Positions 14,554 through 17,795 of a stretch of DNA of 17,795 bases are shown here, in pieces; position 1 is the stretch's first letter; every line of letters starts with the position of its first letter. Made by a program: the position numbers and the translations under genes. The DNA is from Sulfonitrofixus sp039714575 (GTDB lineage Bacteria > Campylobacterota > Campylobacteria > Campylobacterales > Sulfurimonadaceae): positions 1-17,795 of the forward strand of contig JBDLJE010000054.1 in assembly GCA_039714575.1 (NCBI GenBank), given 5' to 3'. The notes under the pieces are model-generated. The model searched no databases, was not told the DNA's origin, and saw only the letters and a program-made list of their open reading frames with translations.

Positions 14554-15011
14554 CTTTTCCCCCATCCAAATACCGAAAGTACCGTATAGTCCTCATGCCC
14601 TTTAGCCCCGGTGATAATAGTCTCACCGCACTGAGACCAGGAGTGGGCTTTCATCTTCTCTTCGGCACTCTCATCTTTCATCGCCCCAAGGTAAAACACA
14701 CCCGGGATACCCCGCTTTTGCAGCATGCGTTGTGCTGTCAACGATTGCGCAAGACAGGCACTCTGCCAAGGTGTATAGTTGGCAGCACGTTCTATCGCTC
14801 TGCCTACCATTATAGCACCCTGCAGTTGCTCTTCAGTCAGGGTTTCTGAATTCTCTCTGTCTTTTAAATGTTCCAAAGAGCGTGTTAAACGCTTAAAGGA
14901 GATCGTCAAAAGGGCTGCCCGCATCGTACCTAGCAGCAAATATGCTTCGATAAATAGTTTTTTTTCTTCCCCATTTAAGGCAAGGAATTTTGATATTTTA
15001 CGCAACATCAA
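14550..15011 (-). CDS. Lasso peptide leader peptidase B2 (transglutaminase-like)
   Basis: This 153-residue protein has the PF13471 fold found in lasso B2 enzymes. It is a cysteine protease that removes the leader when bound to B1. The catalytic Cys is C86 in the W-x-S-A-C-L-A-Q-S-L motif, with RGIPGVFYLG (100-109) following, and the catalytic His is H123 in AHSW. The third position, usually Asp in HxW...CGD, is Glu here (CGE, E130). The ending GHEDYTVLSVFG is also family-typical. An N-terminal helical part (1-about 80) is normal for B2. The start overlaps the exporter gene by 14 bases (M2 at 15008 is an alternative). The stop overlaps the kinase start by four bases. Confidence 0.93.
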   Translation of the reverse strand: MMLRKISKFLALNGEEKKLFIEAYLLLGTMRAALLTISFKRLTRSLEHLKDRENSETLTEEQLQGAIMVGRAIERAANYTPWQSACLAQSLTAQRMLQKRGIPGVFYLGAMKDESAEEKMKAHSWSQCGETIITGAKGHEDYTVLSVFGWGKR

Positions 15012-16764
15012 AGTCCTCTTTTATGCGCCCCTTGGCGTTTAATGCGTCATACGTACCTTCATCTTTGACCTTACCGTTTTCTATCAGATAGACATAATCA
15101 GCCTGTTTGATCGTTGTCGTTCTGTGCGCGATGATTATGGTCGTTTTGTCTTTTAAGAAATCCGCCAATGTCTCGTAGAGGTCGTGCTCTGTTCTACCGT
15201 CAAGCGCAGAAGTAGACTCGTCAAAGATAATGACTTTCGGATCACTCAAGATCAGGCGGGCTATAGCTAGACGCTGTCGCTGGCCGCCAGAGAGGCGGAT
15301 ACCGTTTTTCCCTATTTTCGTATCAAGACCATCTTCCAGCGTATCAACAAAATCCTTGAGTTGAGCAGCCTCCAAAGCACTGTATATCGCCTCATCACTT
15401 CTGTCTGAAGAGAGTGTCAGGTTCATTCTGACAGTGTCATTAAAGAAAAGAGCATCTTGCAGCATCAAAGCCACATTCTCTCTAATAACAGGCAGACCGA
15501 TCTGTGTAACTGAGCTGTTACCATAACTAATATCTCCGCTTTGCGGCAGGTAGAAGCCGACCATGAGTTGCGCGATGGTCGTCTTGCCGCTGCCGCTGGG
15601 ACCGACAAGAGCGACCTTCTGTCCTGCCTCAGCACGCAGTGAGACATCTTTTAAAACCGGGCTTTTGTCACTGTAGCCGAAAGTGATGTTCTTGAGTTCA
15701 ACCGAGGTACTCTGAACACCTGTAAAAGGGTCTGCTACATGGGGGTAATGCGGTTCTTGTTCTAAAGACAACAGCGCATTGATCCGTGCGAAAGCCGGCT
15801 TGGTGCTCTGATAGGTTATAACAAGACCCATCAGCTGCTGGACAGGGGAGACCAAGGTTGAGAGATAAAATAGAAACGCAAGCATCATACCGATGGTGAG
15901 GTCTGAATAAGCGACAGCCGCAATACCTAAGACTCTGAATATATCGACAACCGTTGTTGTCAGCAGAGCAGATGAACCATGTGCGACAGAAGCTCTGTAG
16001 CCGTAATCGACCGATGCGCTCTCTATAGCTTTTGCCTTCTGTTTCAAAAAACCGAAGAGCGTCTGTTCCTGGTTACTGGCCCTAACCTGGGTAAAAAGCT
16101 CCAGCACTTCATTGAGTGCTTCATTATAGAGCTCATACGCCTCATTTTGCCGTCGGAACAGTTCACCCATCTTTTTCCCGATAATACGTGAAAATGCGAG
16201 GAAGAACGGGTTTAACGTAAAGACCAACAGTGCCAAGACCCAATGCATCCACATCATGATCACAGCGACACCGATGACAGTTAACGCAGCCGTTAACAGT
16301 GTTATGACCAGCATATTGGCAAAATCACTTACTGCTTCAACATCCTGTACCGTTTTAGAAGCTACACCGCCGGACTTAAGCGTTTCGTATTCGGCAATAG
16401 AGACGTGTTGAAGATGGTATAGAATGTTCTGACGGAGATGATAGTTGATCTTCTCTGTCAGCGTTGTGGCATGAAACGTCTTTGCATTGGTCAAGACAAA
16501 GACAAGCAGTCGCAGAAAGATCACAGATAGAAGTGTTATTGCCAGATAGAACCAAACCTCTTGTTGACCAAAGAGAAGGTCTGTATATTCAGTAAGCTTT
16601 CCAGGATTTTCCAGCAACACTTCGTCTATCAAAAGCGGGATTAAAATAGGAATAGGTAAAAAAAACAGTGTTGCCAAAACACCATATAAGTTGGTAAGCC
16701 AAAGCTCACGCTTTTGTGCTGTGATGTAGTGCAACAGCGTATTAAGAGAGTAGTGCTTTGTCAC
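14998..16764 (-). CDS. Lasso peptide ABC exporter D
   Basis: This 588-residue half-transporter has an N-terminal six-helix exporter domain (about 20-310) fused to an ATPase domain. Walker A GPSGSGKTT is at 388-396, signature LSGGQRQRLAIAR is near 490, Walker B VIIFDESTSALD near 513 and the H-loop AHRTTT near 545. No N-terminal C39 peptidase is present, which fits lasso D proteins because B2 removes the leader. Its role is to export the matured peptide and confer self-immunity. The start is GTG at 16764 with a poor ribosome-binding site, 11 bases after the previous stop, so translation may depend on coupling. It is the first recognised gene of the D-B2-K-A arm. Confidence 0.92.
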   Translation of the reverse strand: MTKHYSLNTLLHYITAQKRELWLTNLYGVLATLFFLPIPILIPLLIDEVLLENPGKLTEYTDLLFGQQEVWFYLAITLLSVIFLRLLVFVLTNAKTFHATTLTEKINYHLRQNILYHLQHVSIAEYETLKSGGVASKTVQDVEAVSDFANMLVITLLTAALTVIGVAVIMMWMHWVLALLVFTLNPFFLAFSRIIGKKMGELFRRQNEAYELYNEALNEVLELFTQVRASNQEQTLFGFLKQKAKAIESASVDYGYRASVAHGSSALLTTTVVDIFRVLGIAAVAYSDLTIGMMLAFLFYLSTLVSPVQQLMGLVITYQSTKPAFARINALLSLEQEPHYPHVADPFTGVQSTSVELKNITFGYSDKSPVLKDVSLRAEAGQKVALVGPSGSGKTTIAQLMVGFYLPQSGDISYGNSSVTQIGLPVIRENVALMLQDALFFNDTVRMNLTLSSDRSDEAIYSALEAAQLKDFVDTLEDGLDTKIGKNGIRLSGGQRQRLAIARLILSDPKVIIFDESTSALDGRTEHDLYETLADFLKDKTTIIIAHRTTTIKQADYVYLIENGKVKDEGTYDALNAKGRIKEDFDVA

Positions 16765-16775
16765 TGAGGCAGCTT

Positions 16776-17039
16776 TTAGTCTCGAAGAGCGTCGCGGATC
16801 TCTTCTAAAAGTTGTGTCTGTTTTTTTGACTCATCCAGACGTTCTCTGTAGGTGAGCATTGTCTCAAGTAGAAGAACAAGAAAAAGACCGAAGATGACAT
16901 AAAGTATGGAGAGGAAAAGTGCCGCAGCGACACCCATAAAAAGAAAAAGTTTAAATGTTATAAAAGCACCCAGGACGATGAACGCCCAAGAGATACCGAG
17001 AAGGAAGCTGATGATCTTGTCGAAAATGCTTCGCTTCAT
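16776..17039 (-). CDS. Small two-helix membrane protein
   Basis: The 87-residue protein has two strong membrane segments (about 8-32 and 33-60). A hydrophilic, helical C-terminal tail follows (YRERLDESKKQTQLLEEIRDALRD) that could form a coiled coil. No family is recognised. It starts nine bases after the atpB stop without a clear Shine-Dalgarno sequence, and it ends 11 bases before the exporter GTG. It could belong to the ATP synthase locus or to the lasso arm (for example as an immunity or exporter accessory protein). The atpB neighbourhood seems the more likely home, but the sequence does not decide. Confidence 0.7.
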   Translation of the reverse strand: MKRSIFDKIISFLLGISWAFIVLGAFITFKLFLFMGVAAALFLSILYVIFGLFLVLLLETMLTYRERLDESKKQTQLLEEIRDALRD

Positions 17040-17048
17040 AGGAGTTAG

Positions 17049-17726
17049 TTAGTGATCGTCAGCGATCTGAACCGCACCACCAAGGTAGACGTATGTAAGC
17101 ATCATGAAGATAAATGCTTGCAGCAACGCCATAAATGACAGTAGTGCAAATGGGATCATCGGCAGTAACCATGGTGCCAGCATCAGGATTACCATCAAGA
17201 ACATGTCGTCACCCTTAACGTTTCCGAAAAGACGGAATGAAAGAGAGATGATACGAGAGATGTGAGAAACAAGCTCGATCGGGAACATCAACCAGTATAA
17301 CCACCAAACCGGACCAAGGAAGTGTTTGAAGTAAGCGATAACACCGTTACGACGGATACCTTCAAAGTTGTAGTAGACAAATACAACAAGAGCAAGTGCA
17401 AGTGTAAAGTCCAGGAATGCAGTCGGTGCTTCAAAACCCGGAATAATACCGATGATGTTAGCCGTAGCAACAAAAAGGCCGATAGTCGCAACAAGCGGAA
17501 GATAGCGACGAGCTTCCTCTTTACCCATAACGTCTGTACCCATAAATAGTACACCGCTAAGGTATGCCTCTAAAAAGTTTTGTGTTCCAGTTGGAACAAC
17601 TTTCATGTTACTTACTGCTAATTTAGCGATAACAAGAACGATAGCAGCTGAAAGCAGCATGTGCGTCATATAGATAAAAGTATGATCATGACTGATCAGA
17701 CCAAAGAATGTAAACAATTCACCCAT
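17049..17726 (-). CDS. atpB: F1Fo ATP synthase subunit a
   Basis: Subunit a is the membrane stator component of the Fo motor and forms the proton half-channels against the c-ring. The 225-residue protein has five to six membrane helices. The essential Arg lies in SLSFRLFGN (R165, equivalent to E. coli R210). The last helix contains LLQAFIFMMLTYVYL, with Q203 at the E. coli Q252 position. Length and sequence match the short subunit a of Campylobacterota. As in that group, the other atp genes are not adjacent on the visible side. GGGA lies eight bases ahead of the ATG. The following small membrane protein and the lasso exporter are on the same strand with gaps of only 9 and 11 bases. Confidence 0.96.
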   Translation of the reverse strand: MGELFTFFGLISHDHTFIYMTHMLLSAAIVLVIAKLAVSNMKVVPTGTQNFLEAYLSGVLFMGTDVMGKEEARRYLPLVATIGLFVATANIIGIIPGFEAPTAFLDFTLALALVVFVYYNFEGIRRNGVIAYFKHFLGPVWWLYWLMFPIELVSHISRIISLSFRLFGNVKGDDMFLMVILMLAPWLLPMIPFALLSFMALLQAFIFMMLTYVYLGGAVQIADDH

Positions 17727-17795
17727 TCAGTGTCCCTTTAGTACGAAATAGTTTCGCGATTTTACAACTATGTTGATTAAACGTGGCTAAGAGAG

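Noticed and set aside
17744..17756. CGAAA-TAG-TTTCG hairpin upstream of atpB
   Set aside because: Five-base arms are too short to be meaningful without conservation data.
1..17795. CRISPR arrays, tRNA or rRNA genes, insertion sequences, prophage attachment sites
   Set aside because: No regularly spaced repeats, cloverleaf-like sequence, transposase motif or matching terminal repeats were seen on either strand.

Overview
The window looks like chromosome of a marine, Sulfurimonas/Sulfurovum-like Campylobacterota. The basis is protein character and gene content (atpB, gatB, gpsA, a Uup-type ABC-F protein), a mid-40s GC content in the housekeeping genes, and promoters that rely on an extended -10 box. 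Genus cannot be fixed by eye.

Left part (1-4613). A 5'-truncated uup gene overlaps a zinc-ribbon methyltransferase gene. Next come a hypothetical gene with its own promoter, a Dabb-domain gene on the minus strand, and a two-gene unit encoding a small membrane protein and an EEP-fold hydrolase. A long REP-like palindrome lies between that unit and the convergent DASS transporter gene.

Middle (4611-11217, all minus strand). A compact unit read right to left encodes a thiamine-phosphate-synthase-like protein, gatB, a voltage-gated K+ channel with RCK domains, a soluble RCK protein, gpsA and a DASS transporter. Junctions are 4-nt overlaps or short gaps.

Right part (11221-16764): the main discovery. 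This is a complete lasso-peptide (class II, kinase-containing) biosynthetic locus. On the minus strand, right to left, it holds an ABC exporter (D), a transglutaminase-like leader peptidase (B2), an HprK-like kinase (K) and a 39-aa precursor (A, 13521-13640). The asparagine-synthetase-like macrolactam synthetase (C) is on the plus strand and converges on the precursor. The PqqD-like RRE protein (B1) is divergent from C. The precursor leader carries Y-x-x-P-x-L and a Thr at -2. The predicted core is ARRNSGLKDGGSGWAHAS, with an Ala1-Asp9 nine-residue ring and a C-terminal Ser as the likely kinase substrate. Its design parallels paeninodin. B1 would bind the leader, B2 cut it after Gln21, C close the ring, K phosphorylate Ser18 and D export the product.

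The locus has no visible mobile element. The D-B2-K-A arm follows atpB and a small membrane protein gene with almost no gaps, and B1 sits 3 nt ahead of the thiE-gatB-gpsA unit. The biosynthetic genes therefore straddle two housekeeping transcription units. The C, precursor and intergenic segment (about 11500-13680) is visibly more AT-rich than its flanks.
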